Shown: positions 36,824 to 44,396 of the stretch, piece by piece
Layout: each line of letters begins with the position of its first letter
How positions within the stretch are numbered: the stretch's first letter is position 1
NCBI RefSeq assembly: GCF_030291075.1
Contig: NZ_CP127407.1
Location: 3,346,001 to 3,410,000, forward strand
Reading direction: 5' to 3'
Origin: Stenotrophomonas sp. 57
GTDB taxonomy: Bacteria; Pseudomonadota; Gammaproteobacteria; Xanthomonadales; Xanthomonadaceae
DNA: 64,000 nt
The notes under the pieces: model-generated
Told to the model about the DNA's origin: nothing
The model's database searches: none
What the model saw: only the letters and a program-made list of their open reading frames with translations
Program-made: the position numbers and the translations under genes

Positions 36824-37762
36824 TCAACCGCTGCTGTACGGCCCGGTACCCGGGAACACCTTCAGCAGCGCGCGGGTGATCATGTCCGGGTAAACGGTGA
36901 AGTGGTCCTCGTCATCGATCACCATGCTCTCCACCTTCAAGGATCGCCCACTGTTGCGCAGCTGCTCGGCGAATTCGGCGTTGTGGCGCAGCATATCGTT
37001 GCGGGTGAAATAGCGCGGCTCCGGCTTGACCGTTTCAAAGCTGCCCACCGACAGCACCACCGTGGTCGGCTGCGTCGGCGCCTTGGCCTCGGCCTGCATG
37101 CGCGGCACCCGATGACCGTCAAACCACAGCGACGGACTGGACAGGATGTAGGTGCGGAACATGTCCGGGCGCGTGGTCAGCACATAGGCGCCGAACAGGC
37201 CGCCATAGGAATGCCCCGCATAGGCACGCCGCGCCGGATCAGTGCGGTAGCGCGCATCGATCACCGGCAGCACCCGCTCGGCGAGGAAATCGCGGTAGTG
37301 CGCCGCGCCGCCGTAGCTGACGTCATCGCTGTAGTCACGCGGATCGGTACGCGCCGGGTCGCTGGGCGTGTAATCACGCGAGCGGCTCTGCTTGGACGTC
37401 AGGCCCTCCTGCGGAGGCAGCCCGACCAGGATGAAATCCTCGAGGTTGACGCCCTTCTGGCCCACCATGTTGCGCACGCTGCGCACCAGCGGGAAGCTGT
37501 AAAGCGCGTCGGTCACGTACAGCACCGGATAGCGCTTTTCCGGATGTGCGGCGTAGTCGGCCGGCAACGCCACCCAGACCGGGTAATCGCGGCCGACCGG
37601 ATCGTGCACGCGCAGCGCTTCGGTATCCGGCAGTACCACGCCCGGCACGGCGGCGGCCGGGCGCTCCTTCGCTTCACTGTGCGCTGCCGGCGGTGCCACC
37701 GACATCGCACAGCCACTCACGGCCAGGCAGACCGCCACACTCCATCCATGCACACGCTGCAT
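36824..37762 (-). CDS. Putative esterase lipoprotein (esterase D/Fes-like alpha/beta hydrolase)
   Basis: 312 aa. An N-terminal lipoprotein signal ends with LAVSGC (Cys about 17). The alpha/beta hydrolase core resembles the esterase D/IroE group: YPVLYVTDALYSFPL, the nucleophile elbow GHSYGG and the acid/His end DEDHFTVYP. The IroE-like family cleaves ferric siderophore esters, but the substrate here is unproven. ATG 37762 starts the signal peptide. The neighbouring gene encodes a related esterase. Confidence 0.8.
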   Translation of the reverse strand: MQRVHGWSVAVCLAVSGCAMSVAPPAAHSEAKERPAAAVPGVVLPDTEALRVHDPVGRDYPVWVALPADYAAHPEKRYPVLYVTDALYSFPLVRSVRNMVGQKGVNLEDFILVGLPPQEGLTSKQSRSRDYTPSDPARTDPRDYSDDVSYGGAAHYRDFLAERVLPVIDARYRTDPARRAYAGHSYGGLFGAYVLTTRPDMFRTYILSSPSLWFDGHRVPRMQAEAKAPTQPTTVVLSVGSFETVKPEPRYFTRNDMLRHNAEFAEQLRNSGRSLKVESMVIDDEDHFTVYPDMITRALLKVFPGTGPYSSG

Positions 37763-37849
37763 CCGTTCGCTCTCCCGTTGCGGGCGGCGCACGCAGGTGG
37801 CGCCGCTACCGCATCCTCACACGCCGCGTTGCCGTACGCCAAGCCACTC

Positions 37850-38701
37850 TCAGGGCGAGGCCGGCGGCGGTGCCGGGAACAGCGTCCGCAGCGCCTGCAG
37901 CGCGGCCGGGTGATAGATCGTGGCGTGAGTTTCCTCCGGCAGCGGCAGGTACTTCACCAGCGGCGACGGCGACGCCTGTTGCAGCAGCGTGGCCAACTGC
38001 GCGGCGGACGCAGCCAGCTCCGGCTGCCCACTGCTGGCCAGGAACACGCGCGGCTGTGCGCGCGTCACCGCCGGCAGCTGCTTGGCCGCGCCCGCCAGCA
38101 TGGTACCCCGGTTCCACCACAGGCTGGGGTCCAGCGCGATGTAGCTGTCGAACAGCGTCGGCTCCTGCAGCAGCGTTTCGACCACGAACAAGCCAGCCAG
38201 CGACTCGCCGATCAACGCGCGCTCGTCGGTAGTCGGGTAGCGCTGGCGCACCTGCGGCATCAGTTCATCGCGCAGGAAGGTGCGGTAGGCCGCCGAGCCA
38301 CCAATGCGCGGCGCGATCTTCTGGTCCTGCGGATCGCTGCTGGGGCCGGTCATGTCGCGGCGGCGCTCGGTGTTCTCGATGCCGACCAGCAGGAACGGAC
38401 GCATGCTGCCGTTGCCGCTCAGCACCTGCACCAGCCCGGCCACATGCAGGAAGTCCTCGCCGATGCCGCCGTCGGGCATGTAGAGCACCGGCAGCGGTGC
38501 TTTCGGGTCCAGGCCCCACGGCTGCGGGCGGTAGACATTGATGCGGCGGGTCTCGCCCAGCGTTTTCGATTCGATGGTGAAGGTTTCGCCGATGACCAGC
38601 GGCGTGGCCGGCGTTGTCTGCGCGGACGGCGGCGGTTCGGCAGCCATCAACGGCGTAGCGGACGCGGCGGACAACAACAGCGACAGCATGATCAAGCGCA
38701 T
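37850..38701 (-). CDS. Secreted esterase, enterochelin esterase-like alpha/beta hydrolase
   Basis: 283 aa with a signal peptide (LIMLSLLLSAASATPLMAA). Core motifs are RRINVYRPQPWG, LPVLYMPDGG, the nucleophile elbow GESLAGLFV and PLPEETHATIYHPA (catalytic His). It is the same fold as the downstream gene, 87 bp away, suggesting an old tandem duplication. Start ATG 38701 was preferred to 38713 because AGGA lies at better spacing. Confidence 0.82.
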   Translation of the reverse strand: MRLIMLSLLLSAASATPLMAAEPPPSAQTTPATPLVIGETFTIESKTLGETRRINVYRPQPWGLDPKAPLPVLYMPDGGIGEDFLHVAGLVQVLSGNGSMRPFLLVGIENTERRRDMTGPSSDPQDQKIAPRIGGSAAYRTFLRDELMPQVRQRYPTTDERALIGESLAGLFVVETLLQEPTLFDSYIALDPSLWWNRGTMLAGAAKQLPAVTRAQPRVFLASSGQPELAASAAQLATLLQQASPSPLVKYLPLPEETHATIYHPAALQALRTLFPAPPPASP

Positions 38702-38790
38702 GGGAAAACCCATCCTGGGAAAGATGCCGAGGATACCGCCCTGCCGCAGGCATTGGCGGCTTCGGCACGCCCAACACCCCTGCGAAATGC

Positions 38791-38887
38791 GTAGATCCAC
38801 GCCAAGCGCGGATGGATCACTGTAGAGCCGAGCCCGCGCTCGGCTAGGCCTTGGTGCAAACCGCAGCCGAGCATGGCTCGGCTCTAC
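38791..38887. repeat. Cluster of three GTAG-type palindromes
   Basis: One GTAGATCCACGCC-type unit (about 38791-38815) and an inverted pair of AGCCGAGC-type units (38822-38845 and 38865-38887). Confidence 0.75.
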
Positions 38888-39432
38888 AACACCTTGGCCG
38901 TCGCAGATGCACCGCTCTTTTAGCGCATGAACCGCTGTTCCGAGCCACCACGGCTGAAGAGAGTGGAGCTCATTTCCCACGTATCACATCACGAAGTACT
39001 CACCGTCGCCAGTAAATTCCGACATTCTCCAACGCGATTGACCAAGCGCATGAGCACATGCGTCGCGCCCTGTCGCTTGCTGCATCGGCGCAGCCTGCGC
39101 CACCATCGTCGCGCGCCTGGGTTCCGCATTGTTCTTCGGAAAATCCTCATTGAGTTCCAAGCGCAGGCGTAAACACCATGCAGCGCCGCCGACAACAGGT
39201 GGCAGCGGGCCTGCAAGCCCGTGATGACTGTAGGCATGTTGTTTGCGCTCACCCGTCGGCACTGTCACTGGACCATGCCGGCGGGTGATCCGTCGGCCTT
39301 CATGGCGGGCGCTGCGTGGGGGCCTTCTGGCCCGCCGGTTAACTGCTTACCGTCATCCCGGCTTGCAGCCACGCATCGCCCGCCACCCGCCCTGCGCGGT
39401 GGCACGCCCACTCCAGAGCCGAGGAAGCCGAG
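38888..39432. other. 545-bp stretch without a confident gene
   Basis: Overlapping open frames run on both strands: minus 38989-39252 and 38984-39268, plus 39224-39436. None has a recognised family or a clear ribosome-binding site. The plus frame ends in an ATGA overlap with the next gene, which is the only hint of coding. Base composition is less GC-skewed at 38930-39050 than around it. Confidence 0.4.
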
Positions 39433-39789
39433 ATGACCGACCGTCCGCCCTATGCTTCATACGCCGCCAGCACGAACGATGACGACGACAACCCTTCACC
39501 CGAACTGAGCACGTTTCTGGGCTGCCTCAGACGCATCCGCGCGGGCGAAGGCGCCGATGGCTTGCCCTGGCCTGAAACGAACGTTTCCTCAGGGCGCGGG
39601 GTTGCCCTGTCGCGGGTGGAACGGGCCGCCATCGGCATGCTGACCGTGGCGGAAATGCTGCACGCCGCCGACCGCTGCCGGGCAATGGCCACGCCGGACC
39701 GGCATCTGGATGCCGGCGTTGTTGAAGGGCTGTTCTTCGCCTGCCGCGGGCTGGCGGAACTGGTGTGCCGGGATGTCCGGCCGGAGTAA
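39433..39789 (+). CDS. Small hypothetical protein
   Basis: 118 aa. The N-terminus is acidic and low-complexity (NDDDDNPSPEL). The C-terminal half is helical (ERAAIGMLTVAEMLHAADRCRAM, GLFFACRGLAELVC). GAGGAAGCCGAG upstream could bind ribosomes. No family was recognised. It lies just ahead of the toxin-antitoxin operon, but the TGTACA operator separates them. Confidence 0.5.
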   Translation: MTDRPPYASYAASTNDDDDNPSPELSTFLGCLRRIRAGEGADGLPWPETNVSSGRGVALSRVERAAIGMLTVAEMLHAADRCRAMATPDRHLDAGVVEGLFFACRGLAELVCRDVRPE

Positions 39790-39832
39790 GTGCACCGGCA
39801 GTAGCGCCAGCCCCAGTGGATTGCCCGGGATA

Positions 39833-39860
39833 TGTACAAATTTATGTACACATTGGTACA
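39833..39860. promoter_or_regulatory. TGTACA operator cluster of the toxin-antitoxin operon
   Basis: TGTACA at 39833-39838 and 39845-39850, and GGTACA at 39855-39860, spaced 12 and 10 bp apart, lie 44 bp upstream of the toxin start. Half-site spacing near one helical turn fits autoregulation by the Xre antitoxin. The AT-rich spacer (AAATTTA) may overlap the promoter. Confidence 0.6.
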
Positions 39861-39903
39861 CTGATGCCGTTGCTGCCAAGCCAGCAACGCGAGGTCAACA
39901 GGT

Positions 39904-40251
39904 ATGCGCATGGAAGCGATCCTGAATGTGAAGTTCTACCGCTCATCCGCGGCCGATGAGCCGGTCCGGGTCTGGCTGAAGGAGGAGGTTTCCGCCGACG
40001 CCCGCAAAGCTATCGGCGGAGACATCAAGACCGTTCAGCTGGGTTGGCCCTTGGGTATGCCACTGGTGCGAAAGATGGATGACCGGTTGTGGGAGATTCG
40101 AAGTTCAATCCCTGAGGGCATCGCACGCGTCATGTTCACGACCGTACAGCGGGACATGGTGCTGTTGCACGGGTTCGTGAAGAAGTCACAGAAGACGCCC
40201 ACGTCAGACCTGGAACTGGCCAGGAAGCGCCGGGATGAGGTAATCAGATGA
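39904..40251 (+). CDS. HigB/RelE-type toxin (Gp49-like)
   Basis: 115 aa. The fold markers are NVKFYRSSAADEPVRVWLKE, DIKTVQLGWPLGMPLVRKM, the LWEIRSSIPEGIARVMFT strand with its conserved Arg residues, and LLHGFVKKSQKTPTSDLELARKR at the C-terminus. This is the phage-derived Gp49/HigB class of ribosome-dependent mRNA interferases. Toxin-first gene order with a 4-bp overlap (ATGA) to the antitoxin is typical of HigBA. Homologues are normally held inactive by the partner. Confidence 0.88.
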   Translation: MRMEAILNVKFYRSSAADEPVRVWLKEEVSADARKAIGGDIKTVQLGWPLGMPLVRKMDDRLWEIRSSIPEGIARVMFTTVQRDMVLLHGFVKKSQKTPTSDLELARKRRDEVIR

Positions 40252-40598
40252 GCAAGAACAAACACGTTGGATCAAGCTTTGATGACTTCCTTGAGTCTGA
40301 AGGCCTGCTGCAGGAGTCGGCATCATTGGCGGTCAAGCGCGTGATTGCCTGGCAGGTGGCCGAGGCGATGAAGGCCGTCAACATCAGCAAGGCAACATTG
40401 GCCAAGCGCATGCATACCAGTCGCTCACAGCTGGATCGAGTATTGGATGAAGCCGATACCGGTCTCACGCTCGATACGCTCAGCCGGACGGCTACGGCGT
40501 TGGGTTATCGAATCAAAGTGGATCTGGTGGCGCCCAAGGCCGCAGGGCCCTCGACGCGAAAGAAGAAGAGCGCCGGGCCAAAGAACCACGTGGCGTGA
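40248..40598 (+). CDS. HigA-type Xre antitoxin
   Basis: 116 aa with a helix-turn-helix (about 42-88: AVNISKATLAKRMHTSRSQLDRVL and LDTLSRTATALGYRI). A basic C-terminal tail (RKKKSAGPKNH) follows. It starts inside the toxin stop. It should neutralise the toxin and repress the operon through the TGTACA sites. Confidence 0.88.
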   Translation: MSKNKHVGSSFDDFLESEGLLQESASLAVKRVIAWQVAEAMKAVNISKATLAKRMHTSRSQLDRVLDEADTGLTLDTLSRTATALGYRIKVDLVAPKAAGPSTRKKKSAGPKNHVA

Positions 40599-40620
40599 AT
40601 GCTGAGCCCCTGCGGTTCAT

Positions 40621-40649
40621 CCGGTTGCGTTGCATTGCGCAGCAACCGG
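40621..40649 (+). terminator. Candidate hairpin after higBA
   Basis: CCGGTTGC...GCAACCGG hairpin 23 bp after the antitoxin stop. It lacks a clear T-run, so termination is uncertain. Confidence 0.4.
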
Positions 40650-40662
40650 TGTTCTGCGGAGC

Positions 40663-40687
40663 AAAAAAAAAGCGCCCAATGGGCGCT
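40663..40687 (-). terminator. Intrinsic terminator of the displaced tRNA-Lys 3' end
   Basis: On the minus strand AGCGCCC-ATT-GGGCGCT is followed by nine T residues. It lies 18-42 bp beyond the tRNA 3' fragment and is probably the original terminator of the tRNA gene, separated from it by island insertion. Confidence 0.75.
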
Positions 40688-40704
40688 GGTGTCCTTGAGT
40701 GCAA

Positions 40705-40749
40705 TGGTGGGCCGTGAAGGATTCGAACCTTCGACCAAAAGATTAAAAG
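40705..40749 (-). other. attL: Left attachment site: duplicated 3' 45 nt of tRNA-Lys
   Basis: Identical over 45 bp to 49388-49432, the tRNA-Lys 3' part from the anticodon loop through CCA. Identity stops at 40750. Such direct repeats mark the ends of elements inserted by tyrosine integrases in tRNA genes. Confidence 0.93.
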
Positions 40750-40790
40750 AACACTGCCGATACCTTTATATACAGAGACTTAAGCCAGGG

Positions 40791-40854
40791 AATTTTTCCG
40801 GCCACGAAGCGTGAAACCCTTGGTTGCCTTATGCTCAACCAACAATTTTTCCGG
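40791..40854 (+). promoter_or_regulatory. Candidate integrase arm-type sites, left end
   Basis: AATTTTTCCGG occurs at 40791-40801 and 40844-40854, 41 and 94 bp inside the left repeat. The same 11-mer occurs twice at the right end in the same orientation. Confidence 0.6.
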
Positions 40855-40871
40855 CATCTCAGGCGACAGGC

Positions 40872-41993
40872 ATGGAATCTGCGACCCAAGCTCCACCGTT
40901 TGACTACATCACCGCTCCCCACTATCGCGCCATTCTTGAGGCGGACTTCGCAGAAATGCAGATCTGTCTGCAGGCAGGCGCATGGAAAGCTGCAATGGTG
41001 ATGGCCGGCAGCCTGATTGAGGCCATTCTCGTCGAGCATCTGGAATGGCTTTCGTCACCGGGCGATGAAGAACGGCTGCGTAAGATCATGCTGACCGAAG
41101 CCATCGCTCGCTGCGAGGCGGCTGAGGAAATCAGCGAAACAGCAGCGAAGCTCTGCAGTGCCGTGAAGGACTATCGAAACCTAATCCACCCTGGAAAGGT
41201 CGTGCGAGATAGCGTAGCAGCCCCAGATCAGAACAACGCCGTGATCGTGACGGCACTTGTTGGAAAGATCACGCAAGAAGTCGCGGCAAAACGCAGTGCC
41301 CGAAGTGGCTTCACGGCGGAGCAGCTACTCCGCAAGGTCGAGCGCGACACCGGTGCCATCGCAATTCTTCCGCACATGCTGCGCGGAGTTCGGACGCAAG
41401 AGAAGGCGCGACTGCTCCTTGATGTTCTGCCCGCCGCCTATGCCAGACACAGCGCGTATGACGACATCTATTTTGATGAATCCCTTCTTTCTCGCATTTC
41501 AGCGGCTTACCGCCTTGTGTTCAGCGAAGCCCCTGAGCATGCGGCAAGCGCTGCAAGAATGTTCTACACGCTGCTGCTAAGCGGCGACTCAGCGGAGATT
41601 TATCGGCACAGCAAGGCATTCTTCCGCGCTCCAGACGCCAAGCACCTGGAAGCCCACGAAAGGGCTGCGGTCGTCGACTACCTCATCTGCAGCGTACTAC
41701 CCGTCCAAGATGAAGATGATGATTTCGCTCAAACACTGGGAATTGGGCCGTTCCTAACAGTGCAAAACTTCGGTCAGTTCTTGGCACCGCTTTTGCGCCA
41801 TGTGCTTTCGAGTCGACCGTCCAAACTGGCTAGAAATCACCTTAGTGTCGACCTGATCTCTCTTCCTGAGGATGTCCAGCCCGAGGCGAAGAAGCACCTC
41901 TTGCGTCTCGCCGATCTGCAAGAGAAGCGAGGAAATGCCAAATACGCGACCGAGCTACGTGAGTACGCCGAATGGGTAGACTTCCCGTTCTAG
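40872..41993 (+). CDS. Hypothetical island protein, possible HEPN-like N-terminal domain
   Basis: 373 aa, first gene inside the left end. The N-terminal region is all-helical (AAMVMAGSLIEAILVEHLEWL, LTEAIARCEAAEEISE) and carries DYRNLIHPGK at 100-109, an RN-x-x-H signature like that of HEPN/DUF4145-type proteins. The remaining 230 residues are helical with no recognised motif. ATG 40872 was chosen since the longer frame begins with TTG and runs through the AATTTTTCCGG site. An RNA-cleaving or defence role is speculation from the motif and location. Confidence 0.7.
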   Translation: MESATQAPPFDYITAPHYRAILEADFAEMQICLQAGAWKAAMVMAGSLIEAILVEHLEWLSSPGDEERLRKIMLTEAIARCEAAEEISETAAKLCSAVKDYRNLIHPGKVVRDSVAAPDQNNAVIVTALVGKITQEVAAKRSARSGFTAEQLLRKVERDTGAIAILPHMLRGVRTQEKARLLLDVLPAAYARHSAYDDIYFDESLLSRISAAYRLVFSEAPEHAASAARMFYTLLLSGDSAEIYRHSKAFFRAPDAKHLEAHERAAVVDYLICSVLPVQDEDDDFAQTLGIGPFLTVQNFGQFLAPLLRHVLSSRPSKLARNHLSVDLISLPEDVQPEAKKHLLRLADLQEKRGNAKYATELREYAEWVDFPF

Positions 41994-42088
41994 CAATGTT
42001 CAATAATCCCTCTTGGGCAGGGCTGCATGATGAACGCGGGCGCGTCTCTACACACTTCTGCGACGCGCGCCGCCCCTAGCCTGAGTGT

Positions 42089-42738
42089 ATGTGTGGTCGT
42101 TTCGTCCAACGTCCCGTCCTCGACTCCGGAACGCCGTCGTTGATTGACCTTGCGCCGGCGTTGGCCGAGATCCCGCCCAGCTACAACCTGGCGCCCACGC
42201 AATAAGCGTCGGCAATCCTCGATCGGCGAACAGGCCGCCGGGTATCCTGGCTCGGGCGGGGCCTTTTGCCATTCTGGGCCATGGCCAAGAATCTGCAGGG
42301 CTGCGCCATCAATGTCCGCATTGAGACGGTTGCCACTAAGAACAGCTTCAGCGCCGCGTTCAAGAAGCGAAGGTGCCTGGTGCCGATTGCAGGCTTCTAC
42401 GAGTGGCCGATCAGCGACGTGGACTGCAAGAAGGGCCCCTGGTTCATCCACGCCGATGGCCCCTATGGTCTGCACGACTGCGGGAGGACGCCACCCCGCT
42501 GCTGCCGGACGGCAACCTGGGCACGTTCACCATCATCAACGGCGACAGCAGCGTCGTGTCGGCCGAGATCCACGACGGGATGCCTGTCTGGATCGACCTT
42601 AGCCAGCTCGATGCGTGGCTCGCCGCCGAGCCGGAGGACGCGATGGCCATGCTCCTGGCGTCCAAGACTTCTGCCATGGAAGCGTATCTCGTCAGCCGAG
42701 CCGTAAACACCGAACAGCTGCTGCGGCCTGCCAGCTGA
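42089..42738 (+). pseudogene. SRAP (YedK/HMCES-type) abasic-site protein, disrupted
   Basis: SRAP proteins crosslink abasic sites in single-stranded DNA through Cys2. MCGRFVQR at 42089 preserves that Cys. The frame stops at TAA 42203-42205, right after NLAPTQ, then continues in the same frame with SAILDRRTGRRVSWLGRG, CAINVRIETVATKNSF and CLVPIAGFYEWPI. A second lesion near 42470-42490 shifts the frame; GTFTIINGDSS, HDGMPVW and AYLVSRAVN are read in another frame up to 42738. With one nonsense and one frameshift change it cannot make a full protein. Confidence 0.88.
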
Positions 42739-42756
42739 ACGAGTGCCGGCAGGCGG

Positions 42757-43101
42757 TTACTCCTCCCAGCCGAACGGTGGCTTGAGGTGCAGCCTAGCCA
42801 ACCTGTTCGCCCGCACCGCCTCTCGATAGGCCTCGATCTTGGCCACATCCTCGCGCAGGCGGGTCTCCTGCCTGGTCACCCACATCTCGGCGCCGACGCG
42901 ACCCTGCTCGTAGCTGGTACACCAGCGGAACGGCCCGCCAGGGCCATGCCGGTGCCGGTCGAGACTGGCGATCCAGATCCCGTCGTTCACCCGTTGCATC
43001 AGGACGACCACCCACACGCCGCCGCAGGCGATGACCGTGGGAGCATCGTCGGGGAGGCTCGCAGAGCGCGTCGTCCAGCAGAAGTCGGGGGGCAGCGGCA
43101 T
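42757..43101 (-). CDS. Hypothetical island protein
   Basis: 114 aa, convergent with the SRAP pseudogene. It has a short beta-rich part (GGVWVVVLMQRVNDGIWIASLDRHRHG, FRWCTSYEQGRVGAEMWV) and a C-terminal charged helix (VAKIEAYREAVRANRLARL). No family was recognised. Codon usage is unremarkable; it could be a non-coding frame. Confidence 0.45.
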   Translation of the reverse strand: MPLPPDFCWTTRSASLPDDAPTVIACGGVWVVVLMQRVNDGIWIASLDRHRHGPGGPFRWCTSYEQGRVGAEMWVTRQETRLREDVAKIEAYREAVRANRLARLHLKPPFGWEE

Positions 43102-43216
43102 GGCCGGCAGGATACGGCTGGGCGTCGCAAACGCTGCGACAAGGGAGCGGGCCGCAGGCGTGAGCGTGTGCGGCGGCGGGCATGCTGATGGCCCTCTTAC
43201 ACGCGATTAGATGCAA

Positions 43217-43540
43217 ATTTTGAGGTGACCACGGGGAAGAGGTAATAAAGGCAACCCCCCGACAAATCAACCGAATAAATACATAGAATCAATGGGTTAC
43301 ATGAGATATTTAAAGGTAACAATAGGGTAATCTGCGAGTAATCCCATTACCTTTTCCAGAGGTAACATCAGCAATGCAAAATTTCCTGATAAATCAATGC
43401 CATTACTCTGCCGGGGTCAGGAAATTACCTCAGATCACCCCAAAAGGTAACCTTCACTTTTCCTTTTCTGGCAATCACTTACCGATAGTTTGGGGATGCG
43501 TGTTACCTGGTTACCCTCTTCCCGTGGTCACCTGAAAAAT
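43217..43540. repeat. AT-rich segment with 29/30-bp inverted ends and about 11 GGTAAC-like motifs
   Basis: Left end 43217-43245 and right end 43511-43540 are inverted copies sharing AGGTGACCACGGG and AAGAGG with few differences. Between them GC falls well below the surroundings and GGTAAC/GGTAAT or GTTACC/ATTACC recurs, e.g. near 43292, 43314, 43327, 43347, 43361, 43425, 43446 and 43503. No open frame fits. It could be an operator array, iteron-type origin or a non-autonomous insertion. Confidence 0.7.
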
Positions 43541-43762
43541 CAGCGCCGGCCGATGGTTCCCAGATGACGCACCTGACGCCTCGCAGCACCCCCTTACCGC
43601 GCAGGAAACCGCAGGGCCAGCCGGTGCCAGCGACGCCCGGAGAACGCCATACAGGGCCGAGCTTGGGCCTCTCCGCAGGGGGTGCAGAAAAAGCACCCGA
43701 TGAAGTGCGCAGGCGTGGCGGGGAGACGTGTGCGCGCGCAGGGTGATGGTCATCATAGACAT
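43511..43762 (-). CDS. Small ORF, possibly Ash/Icd-like phage protein
   Basis: 83 aa with RHACALHRVLFLHPLRRG, SSALYGVLRASLAPAGPAV and the end ALIFQVTTGRG. The layout loosely recalls the Ash/Icd-like small proteins of P4-type phages. Its last nine codons are the right inverted repeat of the AT-rich segment. Family assignment is uncertain and the frame may be non-coding. Confidence 0.35.
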   Translation of the reverse strand: MSMMTITLRAHTSPRHACALHRVLFLHPLRRGPSSALYGVLRASLAPAGPAVSCAVRGCCEASGASSGNHRPALIFQVTTGRG

Positions 43763-43846
43763 ACGCTGGCGCTGACCATCGTATTGTCTGTACCAGAAAC
43801 GCGCCCGTCGTCGTACGATGGACTCACACCCCCGGCAAGGAGCCGC

Positions 43847-44326
43847 ATGAAGACCTCACCTTTGGCCAACCGACTCACCGTAAAGATCAGCGCTGCCTCA
43901 CTCCTGATGCCTCTGGAACCTGGCAATCAACCCCAATTGGAACTCCAGGGGGAGCTCGATAACGGCCGTACACTGCATGGTGAACATGGCGAGGATCTGA
44001 CCAAGCTGCCATGGAAGATCACCATCGACCGTCAGGACGAGGATGAAAGTCTCGAGAAGATCGATACCCATCCGGAGGACCGAGGCTCCGCTTGCGCCCT
44101 TCCGGATGCTGGTAAACCGGAGTACGTCGGGGTGACGTACGCTGCTTCGGCACAGACCTTTGATCGCCTCGAATCAATACTTGCAGGTGGCGCAGCGGAA
44201 GTTCGACTAGTCCTTCAGGTGACCGGCGTGAACCATGACCCAAAAAGGATCGCGCTGGAGTGGCCCGACGCTAGAGCCTGCACGGCGGTGACATCCGTGA
44301 AGGCTGAAGTCAAGTACGACGTCTGA
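43847..44326 (+). CDS. Hypothetical island protein
   Basis: 159 aa with a good AAGGAG at 43838-43843. Predicted largely beta: LTVKISAASLLMPLEP, QLELQGELDNGRTLHG, LPWKITIDRQDEDESL, EVRLVLQVTGV. It looks like a small soluble beta-sandwich; no family was recognised. It converges on the methyltransferase gene. Confidence 0.7.
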   Translation: MKTSPLANRLTVKISAASLLMPLEPGNQPQLELQGELDNGRTLHGEHGEDLTKLPWKITIDRQDEDESLEKIDTHPEDRGSACALPDAGKPEYVGVTYAASAQTFDRLESILAGGAAEVRLVLQVTGVNHDPKRIALEWPDARACTAVTSVKAEVKYDV

Positions 44327-44345
44327 TCACTCACCCGCTATGTAA

Positions 44346-44374
44346 CGAAAAAAGGCCGCCTCGTGGGCGGCCTT
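44346..44374 (-). terminator. Intrinsic terminator of the methyltransferase gene
   Basis: On the minus strand AAGGCCGCC-CACGA... pairs as an 8-9 bp stem (44352-44374) followed by six T residues, 23 bp after the stop. Confidence 0.8.
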
Positions 44375-44396
44375 GTGGGACACGGAACAGCATCAG

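Noticed and set aside
42794..43270. 158-codon minus ORF overlapping the 114-aa hypothetical gene
   Set aside because: It runs into the AT-rich inverted repeat and has no start signal; the shorter frame is the better candidate, though weak.
43564..43746. 60-codon plus ORF in the island
   Set aside because: No ribosome site, Pro/Arg-rich, overlaps a better minus-strand candidate.
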